A DNA stretch of 64,000 nt from NCBI GenBank assembly GCA_963402885.1, contig OY727102.1, positions 5,270,001-5,334,000 on the forward strand, in the 5' to 3' direction. Of this stretch, positions 11,355-25,131 are shown one piece after another. The position numbers and the translations under genes are program-made. The notes below the pieces were generated by a model. That model worked only from the letters and a program-made list of their open reading frames with translations. It was not told the origin of the DNA and ran no database searches. Within the stretch, counting starts at the first letter, position 1; every line of letters starts with the position of its first letter. The stretch is from Antedon bifida (lineage: Eukaryota; Echinodermata; Crinoidea; Comatulida; Antedonidae).

Positions 11355-14300
11355 TATTGCGTTTTGTTGGTATTTTAGATATACAGAAAGTTTATAAAGT
11401 ATAGTAAATCACCACACAAGATACGGTACTAATAAACAACTTGAATAGATGTAGCTGTTATTAATGTTGTGTGCGGTACCAAGGCAATGTTAAACAGTAG
11501 TACCGACACAACGTCAATATGCCTATGTTCGTCGTGATATTAGGCCTACAAATACTGTACACGGTTACTCAGGTGTAAAACCTGATGCTTTTAACTAATC
11601 TAGGTTCTAGTGATCGGTCGAATAACCGAATAGATATTTGAATCGTTATTCTTACAGGCGTAGTTGATTTTACTAAATAACAATTCTAACGAATGCACCC
11701 GATGGATGAACCGAATTTCGAAACTTGTACGGATCAAAATACAAAAATTGAAACGCCGACTGGAATACTAACAACTTCGACAATAAGCTGAGACTTATGG
11801 CAAGTCTGCTAAATAACAGACAGTTTCGTTTATATATGTATATCTACCGTTTATGTGGTTAGATAACAAAAATGTAAACAATTATGATTGATAGATGCGT
11901 ATACATTGTAAAAAGAATTTATATACAGTGTTATTTTTATATTTTTAGCTAACAATTAATTCTACATTTCCGTAAACCTTTTAACATAACATATTGGTGT
12001 TTGTTTGATGTGATATTTTAATTGGATACAAGTAGATTTTGTCGAAAAATGTATATAAGTAGATATAGAAATAAGATTAGAGTTAAAAGAGTGTGTGTTA
12101 AAAAATAACAATATAATAATATTATGCAACTACATTTAAAAATAAATTATTATATTTATATCTAAGTAACACAACTGGCAAATGAAAATGATTATTAAGA
12201 TATGTAAAATAACAGTATTATATAGGACCAAAAAAGACATTAAATACAACATTGTAGGCTAGTAAAAGTACGGGTGAACCTAGAACAAATTGCAACATAA
12301 TTTGTTATCTTGTTGATATGGTCCAAATAAACATCGTTATGAAATTACCATTATGGGGTAACTATGCTGCCATAAGGTAGTTGTAACGTCATAATTCTAT
12401 GTTATAACTGCTTAAATTACATTATCCTATGCTAAAAAATGTAGAAACTGCAGGAAAACAATTTTCTAACATTTTCCTGTTGAAATGAACATGATATCCA
12501 AAGTTTACCAAAATCAGAAGAGGGTTAATTAGCAAAATGGCCTCTATTTAATATACCCAAGGAAGATTGAAATATAGAGAAAAGGTAAAAACCGCAGGAA
12601 AACAGCTTTCTTGACATTTTTCCTGTTGAAATTGATATACAAAATTTCATTAAAAAACAACAGTTATGAAAGATTGTGATCATCAACTGTATTTCAGCAA
12701 CTTCTTTGTACTCACACGCACATCATATTTTAGAACTTTTACAATATTATTGTAATGAGGGCATTGTCTGTGTTTCAGGCTATTAAAACACATCCCACAA
12801 TTCAAACTCATCTCAATTCCACAACTGGGTTTATCCAAAATTGAGATGACACGTGAAATGATAAATGGTATACTGCAGTTTTCGGTATAGTTAGAATCTC
12901 CATCTGCTTTTTTAGATGCTATTTCATTGCTAGACATTGCGTCCGATGTCTTTGATGTCATTTGTGAACCAACAACTTTTTATGACATATAATGTTTATA
13001 TTTTGAACGCTGTTTCCAAAATTCAATGAGCATAACAAGGATATTCAATAATGTGCCAACAAGTGTGAAGAACCATCAGTTTAAGATACTGCTTAGGCCT
13101 AACACATCAACGGAATTCAAAAGGGGTTGTTGAGGTAAAGTCATTTTCAAACTTAATACCACTACCAATTACAGTATTTAGCAGTGCCAACTGACTTGAC
13201 AGAAAATGTCAGAAAAATGGAATAGAAACGTTGAATGCAGATGGAGATCTATTAAATTTAAGACACAAAATAGTGGAATAATCAATGGTTAAAAAAACAT
13301 CCTAAAGAGCAAATTTGCAACATCTTTGTAACGCGCTGTAAAGAATCAAAGGGATGAATTATTATTCGAAACAAGGATTTTCTTCAGTTCAAAATTAACA
13401 AGACATTAGAAAAGCCAGTGAAGTAAACGTTTGTGCCTGATGATGGAACCTTTGGATACAGTAGCTTTGATTCCTGGCAAAAGGAAGACATTTTTGCTTT
13501 GGAGATTTCCATAACTATTACATTTTATATGTATGTAGGCCTTTTGGATGAAAAACTGTGATCCAGATTCAGGATGATGGAGTTTGAGTAAGTGTCGAAG
13601 TTAAACTCCAGATCTCTTTTATTTAAATATATATGAGATTGCAGTTTATATGCAGTTCATGCAGAAAATTAATTGGAATGTTCTAGTGCATATTGTGAAG
13701 GGTGGCTGAAATAAACTTCTGATAGGCCTACCCATTCAGGTTAAGCTCATGCCATGAGCTTAACCTGAATGTTTTCAATGTTCTAAACTATTTTCATGAG
13801 ATTTTAACATCTTTTCCATGGTTTCTATAGTTTTCTCTTAGAAAAATGTCAATTGAGCATTATTGTGACATAATATGAAGTCATAACTATCTTATGGCAT
13901 TAGGTACGATGGTAAAATTTGGTTAAACATGCTAATTGGAAAGTTAATTACATTTATATCTACTGTGGTAATGCACTTAGGTGATCTGAGCCAACCGTGA
14001 AGGAAATACGGAGCTTCAAAATGGTATAGGCTAAAGCTAATTATTAATTAAAACGGCTGTCATTCTGGTTTTATTCCATTTACATAAAATGTTGCTTCTA
14101 ATTTCCTTTTTAGTTGGTAATTACAGAGTAACAAAAAGTTCGATAAACCTATCGCACCGCAGCCGTAAACGGCGCCCTTACTCACACCGAACACAATGTT
14201 TTGGAACAAAAGAACCTACTACGACACTACTACGAAGATCAAGGACTCGTCGAGAGAGAAGTACCCGTAGTACTGTATTGCGTATTAACTACAAGGGTTC

Positions 14301-14364
14301 CTAAAAATGAGTGGTTATCAATATTATTACTAATATTTTAAGAGATTCAATATAGGCCTACACC
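11355..14364. other. Intergenic spacer with decayed repeats
   Basis: No convincing gene. The left end holds the 3' flank of the SRCR receptor gene, with an AATAAA at 11431. A motif around GCAGGAAAACA-TTTTC-ACATTTTTCCTGTTGAAAT occurs twice (about 12450-12490 and 12590-12635), so there is an old partial duplication. A 92-codon open frame at 12683-12961 (minus) has several cysteines but matches nothing I recognise. The right end must contain the promoter of the first SLC16-like gene. Confidence 0.45.
13733..13771. repeat. Near-perfect 39-bp palindrome
   Basis: Two 19-base arms, CATTCAGGTTAAGCTCATG and its exact reverse complement, flank a single C. The arms contain no mismatch. The site could extrude as a hairpin. 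It does not carry the look of a transcription terminator, because no gene ends close by. Confidence 0.9.
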
Positions 14365-17300
14365 ATGTACAAGTTTGTATCTTCTAGCACTGCACTGGTT
14401 TTAGGCGCATTTATCATCAACTTGGTATTTCTTGGTTTATTATTTAACTACAATCTTCTACATCTTGAATTTCAAAATGAATTTAATGCAACAGCCAGTG
14501 AAATAGGTAAGTACATTACACACAATACTCAATTTCTAGTGTGTATTTACCATGGTATTTAGCAGCGATCATTGTGCTACCGAGGTCAACTTTGTTTATC
14601 ATCATCATAGACCAGACTGATCGATCATGGATTCAATGGGAGGTGTTTTGAACGATATACAACAACAATTAAACCTAACAAAATTATATCGTTGAGAAAT
14701 TAGCAAACATATTCAATAGTTAATTACAAAATGTGTCGGTGACACCACTCTGATGACTCTGCTACTGTATATATCACTGAGTTCTCGATATTAAATTATT
14801 ATTACAGCAGTATACAATACAATGCGTAGCCTAATCAGTGTCAGTTGAAAGGTTACCGGTGGTTTGTTAAACACATTTCAATATATAGTTCAATTAACAT
14901 TAACAAATAGTCTATAATGCGTCGTATTACGTGCATATCATGACCAATAATAAGTAAAGTATACGGGTAGATTTGTAACTAGTCTGAATTTGAGGGAAAA
15001 TATATTACAAAGTTATAAATATTAAGAGAAAAAGAGTATGTTACACATAAAAAGAGTTTAGTTGCTACATAACATTTTACCAACTAAGTGTAAGCTAAAA
15101 TTTTGGAATTTGTCCAACTGCAATTATTTTTTTTGTATCTCCATTGAGATCCAGCTACATGATACCCACAGCATTGTCATTTTTTCAGTAATTTGCCTTT
15201 GTATTTATATACTGTATATATACAGTATTTAAACATTACAGGCACAGAATAAATTCTAATCCGCCCGGCGATATAATGAAATTTAATTAATTAGAAACAA
15301 TAAAAATGACGAAACCTGTGAGAATGAGAGAAAGCCCTAACTGAGATTCGAACCCGGAACCTTCTGCTTGATATGCAGATGTTCTAACCATTAGACCACT
15401 GGGGCTTTCATTGTATTGTTCCAATTCGATTGGACAGACTCTCGGTGGGGTATGGCTGAATGTATCTGTACATAGCTGTGCTTACTGTATACTGGTGGAT
15501 GGATATGATATTGCTGCTACTAAATTTGTCGAGTAATTTTACGTATCTCCTCCGAAACCGCTGAATGGTACGTGCTCACATTTGACACACTTATGTTTCT
15601 TTTTATCATTGTTGAATGTTTTGATATTAGCCTAATTGTTAAAACGACCTTCACAACCAAAATATTTCTTTGTAATAAAATTTATTTTAAATGGAACGCT
15701 ACAAAAATAATCCTCTGCTTCATCAGAGCATGAATACCTAATAACCAGACAAGAACGTATCTTTATTATGTTTTACTATCAATCCATTTTCATATCACGC
15801 AATCCATTTTTCAACAATGTAGTAGTATAATAATAACATTTTGATTGAATAGTGAGGGATTAGTTACAGTTTGACTTTGAATAAACCATTGGTAATTTAC
15901 TGAAAATCCAAAATGAACTTGTGTTATAATACAAACAATATTATTCAATCAAAGAAACGCTCTACTACACATGAGAAATAGATGTCGGTCGATAAACTTC
16001 TGACGACGACTAAAACAACTAGAATAGAATATTTATAGAAACTAGAATATTTACAACTTTAATAACAAAATATTTGGAATCCTCAGTATCACAAACATGG
16101 GTATAGACACAATTTTTAACTTGCTACGTCACTTAAAAGTCAAGTTATAAGCCAAAATAAGTCTGAAATGGCGGCCATTTTGTTTTTTTTACATTTTAAG
16201 GGTGAAGATCTAAAAATTGAGCCGGGTAAACAGCAGATTTGAATTCAGCACCCCAAAATTACCCTAAAACACATATTTTTTCGCTTTTAACACGAAATGC
16301 CTACAGCATCTTATTAGAGTGGAAATATGACTATCTGGACTAGTCTATTATTGTGAATTAATGAGGAGCTTGAAATTGAAAAGCATATGTTATTTACATG
16401 CAAAGAAGTAAAAAATTGCTGGGTAAAATGTTGCGCTATGCTGAAAACATGTTTTGCATTTACTCAGGAAGTTACATGGAAGAAAATTGTACTTGGAAAA
16501 TATGATGTCAAAATTAATGAAATATTTTCCATTTTAACTTTTTGTATTTATAAAAGTAAAGTCAGTCATAGACTTGGTCTTGTAAAAAAATGTCCATGGT
16601 AAATGTTTACTGCTGAGTTAGAAGTTATAATCAATAGTGAGTTTTTAATAAATAAAGAAAAGGAAAATAAAATGTGGTCAGATATGGACCGTAACAATTT
16701 AGCAAGGTATAAAATTAACGTTTCTAAAATTGATATTTAGGTAATTTAAAAGTAAAATATAACTATTTTTTGATTGCCTGAAAGAGATAAAAAGAGTTAT
16801 AAAACAAAAGAATTCTGTGCTAAATTATACGTATTGTTGTCAAGGATTGAACACTGGGCATAGTGCATCAGCTTTATTTACTTGGTGCACTAACAGTAAT
16901 GTAAAAGTGTATAAAATAGAGGAAAATAATTTCTTCTTTCCTTACTATTATATATAAAAAAGCAATGGTAGGAGTGAGAACATTTATTTGATGAAGAAAT
17001 AAAAGTGGGTCGAACCTACATAAAACAAAATAATGAAGCAGATTCATTCAATCAGATTATTTGAGCCTCTGCAAAATAAAAGATACTGTAGTTGGCAGAA
17101 TAAAGTTGCTTTCTAATTATTTCAGGTGCTGTTGGTGCTGTTTCCATAGGAATAGTGAACATTGTAACGCCACTGACTACAATCCTGTGTCAAACAGTAG
17201 GCTTCCGTCCAATCGTTATCATCGGCGTCGTTATGTGTGGAACCGGTCTCATAACGACAACTTTTGTCTCACAAAGTCATATATTGATCATGTTCTCGTA

Positions 17301-20039
17301 TGGAACCCTATATGGTTTAGGATGTAACTTTGTTCATATTCCTGCACTACAGATCCTTATTTATCATTTCTCTGGAAAGAATTACAATCGAGCGTGTGTT
17401 GCCGTTCTCATTGGAATAGGAGCAGGTAAGTTTCCGTTTCCAATAATGTATCTAAAATGGTATCTCATTGTTACATTTTTCATAAATTCCATCAGGTCCG
17501 GTTCTGCCGGCATACTATACTTGTCTTTAGTACATTTCACATAATTAGCCACAGTCAGCGCTGGCAAGCTATTAAGTATTATATTATTATTATACATTAT
17601 CATGATTTTTGTTTTGCAGGAATCGCGATAACCTCACCATTATTGGAGAACACTATTTTATTGTATGGATTCAAAAACACTTTAAGAGTATATGGTGCTT
17701 GTGCAATGTGTATCGGACTTTTGGCTGCAATTCCAATACGTCTGCCAGTTAAAATGCATTCCGAAGGCCAACGATCAACAATATATGATAACGATTCAAC
17801 GGAAATCGGATATGATTTATATGATAGAATACCGGAAAAAGAAACGAGTGCTGATACCGAAGTGCATAAGGCAACACAACCTTCAACGAATTATGATGAC
17901 GTATCACACACCTATAATGAAAACATTAATTTGTCGGAATTTGACGAAAGTTTCTCAATGAATACAGATAAAAAATCTGAAATGAATTATTCAACAGAGA
18001 TTGAATTTAGTGAGGACATAGCTCAAATTGATGGTCAAGAATTAAAAAACATTGGGAAAGCTTTCAAAAAGAACAAATCAGGCGTGATCAGCAAAGTTCT
18101 TTTGCTGAAAATGATGTTGAAAAATTTTAATTTTTGGCTATGTCAACCTATGTTTTTTCTCTATTCGCTTGCAGTCACCTTCAGCTTTGTCTGTGCTGTA
18201 AGTTAATATGTCGGTAATAAAAGTTCTTTTCTCCGTTACGATACAAATAAACACGTACTGTAATTCAAATTAATTTTCTTCCTCGCCAACCTTTAAAAAC
18301 TGGGTTTGCCAGACATGACTAATAGTAGGCCTAGTAGCTTAGATATAGCCTTGCTAAAACTAATTAGTCGATAAATACTCGTCTTAACAGGCCTTGTGAC
18401 CAACTTCTTCATGGAACTCAGTCAATATTTGCAGTACGAAGTTCAGTATGAAAGGAAAAAAATAAAATAAGAATTTTTACATTACTAGGGAACTTTTGAT
18501 TTTCGACGACAAAACATAAGTTAATTTTAGTTTGGCATTTTTTTGTCAAGACGGTGATTTTAGTCCTGGTGATACCACCTAGGACAACTGTAAGGTTATG
18601 TTATCACGGACATATTCATTTCAACCTTTTTTGGGCGTACCATGCCGTCATCGCGGAAAAAAAAATCAAAAACGATACTTACGTAAATCCTTGCAAGTCT
18701 AAAACTTTAAATACTGTAAATTCTTATTTTAAACTTAATCCTAAAAAAACAACGTTTCCACGCCGCACTACAGCGTTTGCCACATGTTAATTGATCATCA
18801 TTGGTCAATAACAGTTTTGAAAACTTTTGTTTGTTTTTATATTTCTCTGCAGGGTAACTTTATGAATGATAGAGGTGCTACATCACAAGAGATTGTGCGT
18901 GTTTTGAGCGGCATGGGGTTTACTGATCTTATGACACGTGTTCTCTTTGTACTGGTTGCAAGTTGGCTTCCAACTTCTCTTACTTTCATTATTACCATAA
19001 TGAACTTAGCTTTATTCGTTATATCCATATTACTGTCTCTCAATATATCAAATACATTCGTCAATGTTTTGTTAATAGGTAAGCCCCTCATGTTTTTTTG
19101 TAGGCCTACATTTAGAAATAGTTATAAATTCCTTATACTTTCCCGTTATTAGATAGGCCTATCTTTATGTGTACCGTAATACCTATATCCTAGCCTAGTC
19201 TACTAAAGCAAACCTCTGTTTTCAAATTCCAAGTTTGCCATTGTTTGCAGAAAATTGTGCTGCTGGAGACTCTGACTGTCGATTGATTGTTTTGGCTAAA
19301 GTAAATGTGATCTTCAAGTTGACAGCCTCAGTAGTACTCTCTAAATAATAGTGGAGTGCACGGTTTAAAACAAAAGTTTGCTAGAGTAGACTAGACTCAA
19401 TGAGGTTGTATGACTCAATTCTAATCAGCGTAGAACGTTTAGATTGGCAAGTTATATTTTCTTTTTGTTTAGGGTTAAGTTTACCAAGAGCTTGTTTACT
19501 GATGCTCGTTCTTCCCGTTTGTGTTGAAATATTTGGGAAACAATTATCGGCGGAGGCGATGTCAGTGGCCTACACTCTTATAGGCGTAGGGTCGATAGTA
19601 AGCCAAGCAGTTGCAGGTAAATTGTTCAATTATAATGATAGTCTTTTTTCATACTGTGTTCAAGAGAACATTATTTTTTGACATACACTTGGTCATACTT
19701 TATGAAGGTTAAGTAGGTCTAACAGAACGAATTGACATAATATCAGAGCTACTATAATATGATAAACAATGGTGATTTAACTGAGTTGATTAAAAAGCCT
19801 GATAGAAAAAGTAAAGTAAATATGTGAATATTGAGTATACAGTATTAACAAGATTACTCTTTTATTTTTAAGATAACCTATATGATTCAACCGGTTCGTA
19901 CAAACTGACGTTACACATATGTGCTGTTCTTTATGCCATATCTGGATTGTCGTTTGGTGTTGTTGTTTTCCGGTTAAACAGGGACAGAGACAGGTTATAT
20001 CAGAATCAAAGAAATGAAACTAGACCAAATATGGAGTGA
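14365..20039 (+). CDS. SLC16-like MFS transporter (monocarboxylate transporter family)
   Basis: Coding exons: 14365-14506, 17126-17425, 17620-18197, 18853-19078, 19473-19616, 19873-20039; 518 residues, frame intact. The fold is that of the major facilitator superfamily. Helix 1 is in exon 1. GFRPIVIIG, GTLYGLGCNFVHIP and a YNRACVAV-GIGAG stretch in exon 2 match the N-terminal half of SLC16 carriers. A long acidic cytoplasmic loop (about residues 180-310) lies in exon 3. RGATSQEIVRVLSGMG in exon 4 matches the start of the C-terminal half. The classic DGGWGW-type helix-1 signature of true lactate carriers is absent, so the substrate cannot be assigned and could be an aromatic or other carboxylate. 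Intron 1 (2.6 kb) carries a tRNA-like element and a LINE fragment. The two minus-strand carriers downstream have the same six-exon phase pattern and are its paralogues. A possible AATAAA is at about 20154. Confidence 0.88.
15331..15408 (-). tRNA. tRNA-like element (pseudo-tRNA or tRNA-derived SINE head)
   Basis: On the minus strand the sequence folds as a cloverleaf: ends AAAGCCC and GGGCTTT pair, the anticodon stem TCTGC/GCAGA encloses a 7-base loop ATATCAA (anticodon AUC, nominally Asp), and box A (TGGTCTAATGG) and box B (GGTTCGAATCT) are present. The T stem pairs poorly, and AUC is not the usual nuclear Asp anticodon (GUC). It is therefore more likely a degenerate tRNA copy or SINE head than a working gene. 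The body resembles tRNA-Glu/Asp. Confidence 0.55.
16340..16740 (+). mobile_element. LINE fragment, C-terminal reverse-transcriptase tail
   Basis: An open stretch in intron 1 of the SLC16-like gene reads EIEKHMLFTCKEVKNCW and continues to about 16602. It resembles the zinc-binding tail found after the reverse-transcriptase domain of L1-like LINEs (pattern E-x-x-H-x-x-F-x-C-x-x-V-x-x-x-W). Only this terminal piece is seen, so it is a 5'-truncated dead copy. An AT-rich 3' part may extend to about 16960. Confidence 0.55.
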
Positions 20040-20995
20040 TAATAACCTTAACGTTGGAATCATAAATTGGGTTGAATAGCAAAAAAGAGGAAATAGAAGT
20101 GTGAAACGATTTTTTATTAAATTATATTTTATTCGTAACAAAAATAATTTCAAAATAAATATAGATATTAACAAGATAGATTATAAATCTCCTGTATGCC
20201 TCTAATTAACTGTATACCATTTTGTCACCATATAGGCCTACTTGTAGGTGTAATGATTGAATCGTATTGCAAAAACAGCGATGCATATCATTTTACATTT
20301 CCTGTGTATTATGGAAGACACGTGATTATCAATATTTATTGCATACCTTTTCATTTGTTTCTTTGTTATATCTTTAAACCTATAAAACTTTAAAACAAAT
20401 GCTAAAAAATACTATTTTTACTCCGCCGTTGCTACTAGATACACGTAAAACACACGTGATGTTGTACAGTACTACCAAATATTCCTATGATACTTTGGAA
20501 ATAGATACAGTACCGAGAATCGGCTGAAATTAATCGTTTCTGTAATGATACATTCCATTCCGTTACACGCGGTATCATATCTTTCGCCCTACGTGGTGAA
20601 ACCAACAATATACGTTGAACACTTATTGCTTGTGCGCTTATGGAAGACATCACTTTGGAAGACAGTCATTATCATGTCATTAACATTAGTATAGTGCATA
20701 ACCTTTTCGTTCATATCATACATTTGTGTATATCTCTAAACCTATAAAACGTTATAGACAGATGATACAAATTATCATTACTCTGCCGTTGCTATAAAAT
20801 AAATAATAAAAGAAATCGGCGAATAATGGAGCAACATGAATCAATCAATTCCCTTGTGATGTGCGGTATATAACGACAATGATCAGCCTAGCGTATCGTG
20901 TATGCAACCTTCGTCCTCCATGGGCTAAACATTCTGACACCAATACAATACAGCAATACAAACTTGAAAAAGGTGAATCAACATGATGAATCAAT
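20040..20995. other. Convergent spacer between two SLC16-like genes
   Basis: The 3' ends of a plus-strand and a minus-strand carrier gene face each other here. No exon is visible. Most of the stretch has a diverged counterpart at 26700-27180, 27640-27700 and 28390-28503, as expected from the tandem duplication. Confidence 0.6.
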
Positions 20996-23900
20996 TTACA
21001 AAAAGTTTGAAAATGTGTTTTTACGTTGCTGTTTCTTTACCCGGCTGAGCCTTAGTGTAAGTATCCAGTATGACACAGCAGGTATTGCGTATAGTACTGT
21101 ACACACATGAAGAGTAGTACTGTAAGAGTTAGTAGTAGAGTAGACAGTACCTGCAAAAGTTAAACAATATGTTTTTTTATGTTTAAATAATTCATCATTG
21201 CTATTACCGTAATAAAGAAACAAGACAAGGATGGATGGTAATGGTTAAAAAATCACTTTCGTGATACACTGTCAGATTATTGAAGCACGAATGACAACCA
21301 AACTACTGTATTATCCTAAAATGAAGCTCTGTCTACATATCAGACTAGTTTGACAAAAAGGTGTGATGTGCCCAAATATGGTAGTGATATGACATTTTTT
21401 TGTCATATAAGATTTGATAGTGTAGACCTAGTAGACAGGATGATTATTGTGCATGTGATATCGACGCAATTCACCTATAGAATAGTATTATAATATCCTA
21501 AAAGTCTTTACCTAATAACGGTTGACTAAGTAGACTTCCAGTTCCAATAAAAAAATACGACAGTGACATCGCGATTGCAGATTTTTTCTTCCCAAATACT
21601 TCTGTACAAATTGGAAGTGTTAGCATGAGTAAAAATGCCCTTGGACAACTAAAACCTGTGTGAAAATGATATCAAAATAATATTAAATATTAACACAATG
21701 AAAATATGGTATAACTTACTAAAAACTCTTTATACAGTAACTGCCCTGGTTGATTTGGGCAAGAGCAACTGAAGAGAAAGAAAAGCCCGAGATTCCCCAA
21801 TCAATAGCTGGGAGCATTTCGATTTACGACTTCACCTGGACCTAGAAACCATCAAACCGCTCATAATAAATTAACATGAATGATTACTGATTTCCAGATG
21901 GTTTCAGATACAGAGGGCTGTTCTATTCTTATTACAACATTTTTAACACATGGGCAGAGTAAAAACTTCACCAATACAAAGTGAACATGTGATCACTCGT
22001 AGTCGTACGGTACCTCCTGAATTGAGCTTCATTGTAAGGGATTAGACTCTATTTTGTATTCACCCCACTTAATATTTATGAACACATTTGAACCCACCTA
22101 CTGCTAACAGAACAATGACGTCATTTGATATGCTGAGCCGGGACAGTAAAATAGACAAGACAGCACAAATGCAACTCATTATAGCAACCAAGTTACATGT
22201 TGACAACGGTAGACATCTTGCAACTAATACATACGTTGATCGTGTTGCTAGGTCGATGAATCCCATCAGACTTAGAGTCCGAACGATCACGTGCGAAGCA
22301 ATTCCTCTCTCACTCATAAAGCTGCTCTGAATATAAATAATACAGTTGAACCCTATTAAAGGGACACCTTTGATACCCAACAAGTGTCCCTTTAATGGGC
22401 TGGCCATACAGTGTTAAAACATAATTGTCTCTTGTTTATTTCACAGGAATAGGGGTGTCCTCTGGGCAGGAGAGGTTTACTGTAGTTAAATTGATAAAAA
22501 CTGAAACGTCTAGCTAAATTTATTTGAAACAAGAATTGTTTGGAATGCAATAAATGTGTGCAAATTACTAATTTTATAACTACAAATTAAACCACTTACC
22601 AGACTAACAAGACTAAATGGAATTGCTATGTAAAACAGCATAAACATGGGAAAGCATAACCAAAAATTTACAGTTTTAATCATATCTAAGAATAGTTTTA
22701 AACTGTTGAATTTTTTGTTTTTCTTAATTGTAGTAGTTTTATCAGTATGGCTAGATGTGGACCCATTTTCAAAATCCTTGTGTCCGCACATCAAATTAGA
22801 CGTTTCCTGTTTGTCTACTGTTGGTGATGATTGCAACGGTTCGTCTTCACGTACGACAGTACATTCACTTTCATCACGATTTATTTCATTTTTTTTAACA
22901 TCCGAAATTAAATTGACATTATTCGAATTATCTCCTTGTTTTCCATCTCTTTCAATAACGGTTTCAGCTTCTTTAGCAACCAGGTAACTATCTGAAACTT
23001 TCTTTTTCTCATCATTGTCCTGCCTAGGTACCACCATTGTTATGGATAACAGAAGACCAAGGCAGAGTGCACAACCACCGTATATTAGAAACGTATTCTT
23101 CAAACCAAATTTAATAAACATTTTCTCTAACAGGAAAGATGATACTAAAATACCTGTGTAAATAAATAACAATGATGTGTGTTAATTGACCAATACAGGA
23201 AAGTCGAGTTCAATAAGAGGGAAGCAAGTTTTTTTTAGAATGTAAACAGTTCGACTGAGGATTATGTAATAAGCAACATAACAATCAACAATCTAACAAC
23301 AGTATTGTTCCTGTCCGTCCTTCAATTTAAAAATAATCGAAGATTGAAATTCTAACGATTAAAAGGAATAAATAATTGAAGGACAGACAGACGTGCATAC
23401 AAAAGTCGAAGAACATTCGACAATTCAAGAAAAAGTTGAAAGTTCGATATATAATTATAATCTCAACATTTTCTACTGTTGTTACATTAGTGGTTAAATT
23501 GTATTAATTTACAGATTAGCAATATCATTTGTTCCGTTAGTGGCGCAAGTTACGTTAGTGGTTGATTGTTACGTGTTCCCACTTGGACGGAACGCAAGTG
23601 AGTTGACCGCACATGCAGTTCTGATAGTCCATCTCGTCGTGATTGGTCAAAATACTTGCGGTGCAGTTACGTCCTTGCGTTGTGTCCAAGTGGGACCACC
23701 AAGCTTCAGTAGTCAGATTGTTACGTTACTTAGTGTAAGCTATGGGCAGTGGCCTCATAATGTGATTACCTGCTCCCACACCGGCACCCTCAGCAACACA
23801 AGCCTGGTTATAACGTTTTCCTGAGTAATAATAAATAAGTATATGCAATGATGGACTGTGAAAAAAGTTAGCTCCTAAACCAAACATGACACCAAAGGAA

Positions 23901-25131
23901 AAAAATACGACATAAATACTAGCTACCAAAGCCGATATTACAAGACCAGCACAACATAAGATGACTCCGGTTATTACGACCGTGCGGTGACTGGTGAGTG
24001 TAAAGAAAACAGTTGACAGAGGTGTTGCCAGGCTAAATATTCCATATGAAACATACCCTGGAATACCTGGAAGAAAGACAAATCGTTATGCGTTAATAAA
24101 TCTATAGGAATTACTATGTAATGCATACCAATACAAATAATACAGTGTAAACATGTTTACATTGTTCACTGTTGATAGGATCAGCAATAGTGCTCTTTTA
24201 AACGGTCATAGTTGTGCCTAATTTAAATATACGAGTGAATTTTGTTATATGTACTGCCTTCTAACTAGTGAACTCCGAATAAATATTTCACGTCAACATG
24301 ATCCATTCTTAAACCGTTATAATTCTTTGTGTGTATTTTCCAAATAAATTCAAATCAAATCAAATCTGTTCGTCAAACTGAAGGTGTATGATAATTGCAT
24401 AAGTTTAAAACATCTACTATATTGAACAGGCTTAATTGGGTTTGGCTGGGCGTTACGAAGACTACAACAGATATTGCAGTGACTCTCAATGAGTTCCTCT
24501 TTTTCGATAAATCAAGAAACCCCCACTACAACTTCACAATGATACAGCACTATGAGAACGCATTATTGAGGTATTGCTCTGTTTTTCAGATTTCTCACGT
24601 TTCTCTTTTCGTGCACCAGCTGTTGGGCTCACTCATCTTCGTTTGACTCGTTTTTATTGAAAGACGGAAGAAGATGTAATCTTATTAATATTAAACCACT
24701 GCGAGTTATGTGAACTGCGCATCACGATGTTAGGTGATGTACATTGACAATTGTGATATTATCAGTTGCTACATATTTGATTTATTCAATATCGGCTCAT
24801 TACAATTACAACAGAATACATAAAAATATATAAATAATTTCCTTAATTAATATTGTATAAATGCATCATACAATTCAGGTCAATACAAATTCAACAAGCT
24901 AGGTCCGAATACCCATAGAGAGATATACTGTACCTCTAAATAAACCATCATTTTCACCATACTGATATTAATATACAAATCAGATTACTTACCTGTTTCA
25001 ATCTCTGTAGAATTGAAATGATTTTGCAACTCGAGATACATAACATTATAATTTAATATGAAACCAACAAATATGACATGAAAGAGAAACCCTGATATTA
25101 CGACAAGGATCCCTGCTCGCGAGTTGTTCAT
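20996..25131 (-). CDS. SLC16-like MFS transporter, tandem copy A
   Basis: Coding exons in transcript order: 25131-24993, 24066-23770, 23153-22600, 22326-22098, 21655-21512, 21150-20996; 505 residues, frame intact, six exons with the same phases as the plus-strand carrier at 14365. Exon 1 encodes helix 1. Exon 2 has the family-typical R-x-V (HRTVVITG) and GVMFGLGANFFHSPS. Exon 3 holds the long polar loop between helices 6 and 7, rich in D, E, K and S. Exon 4 begins SSFMSERGIASHVIV, the start of the second half. Compared with copy B at 28504-32905, exon 4 is almost identical while exons 2 and 3 differ more. Copy A has VAEGAGVGAG where B has VAVSTGVGAG, placing an unusual acidic residue in a predicted helix. 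Substrate unknown; expected at the plasma membrane. Confidence 0.87.
21323..21430. repeat. MITE family 1, copy 2
   Basis: Ends GAAGCTCTGTCTAC and TTTGATAGTGTAGAC around GTGATGTGCCCAAATATGG. It lies in the last intron of SLC16-like copy A. An orthologous but longer copy sits at the same place in copy B (28811-28966), so the insertion predates the duplication. Confidence 0.8.

Noticed and set aside
14089-14304. 71-codon arginine-rich open frame upstream of the SLC16-like gene
   Set aside because: It has no recognisable domain, no homology I can recall, and ends before the clear carrier start at 14365.
22088-22330. 80-codon plus-strand open frame, also present at 29718-29960
   Set aside because: It is antisense to exon 4 of the SLC16-like copies; its conservation reflects the real exon.
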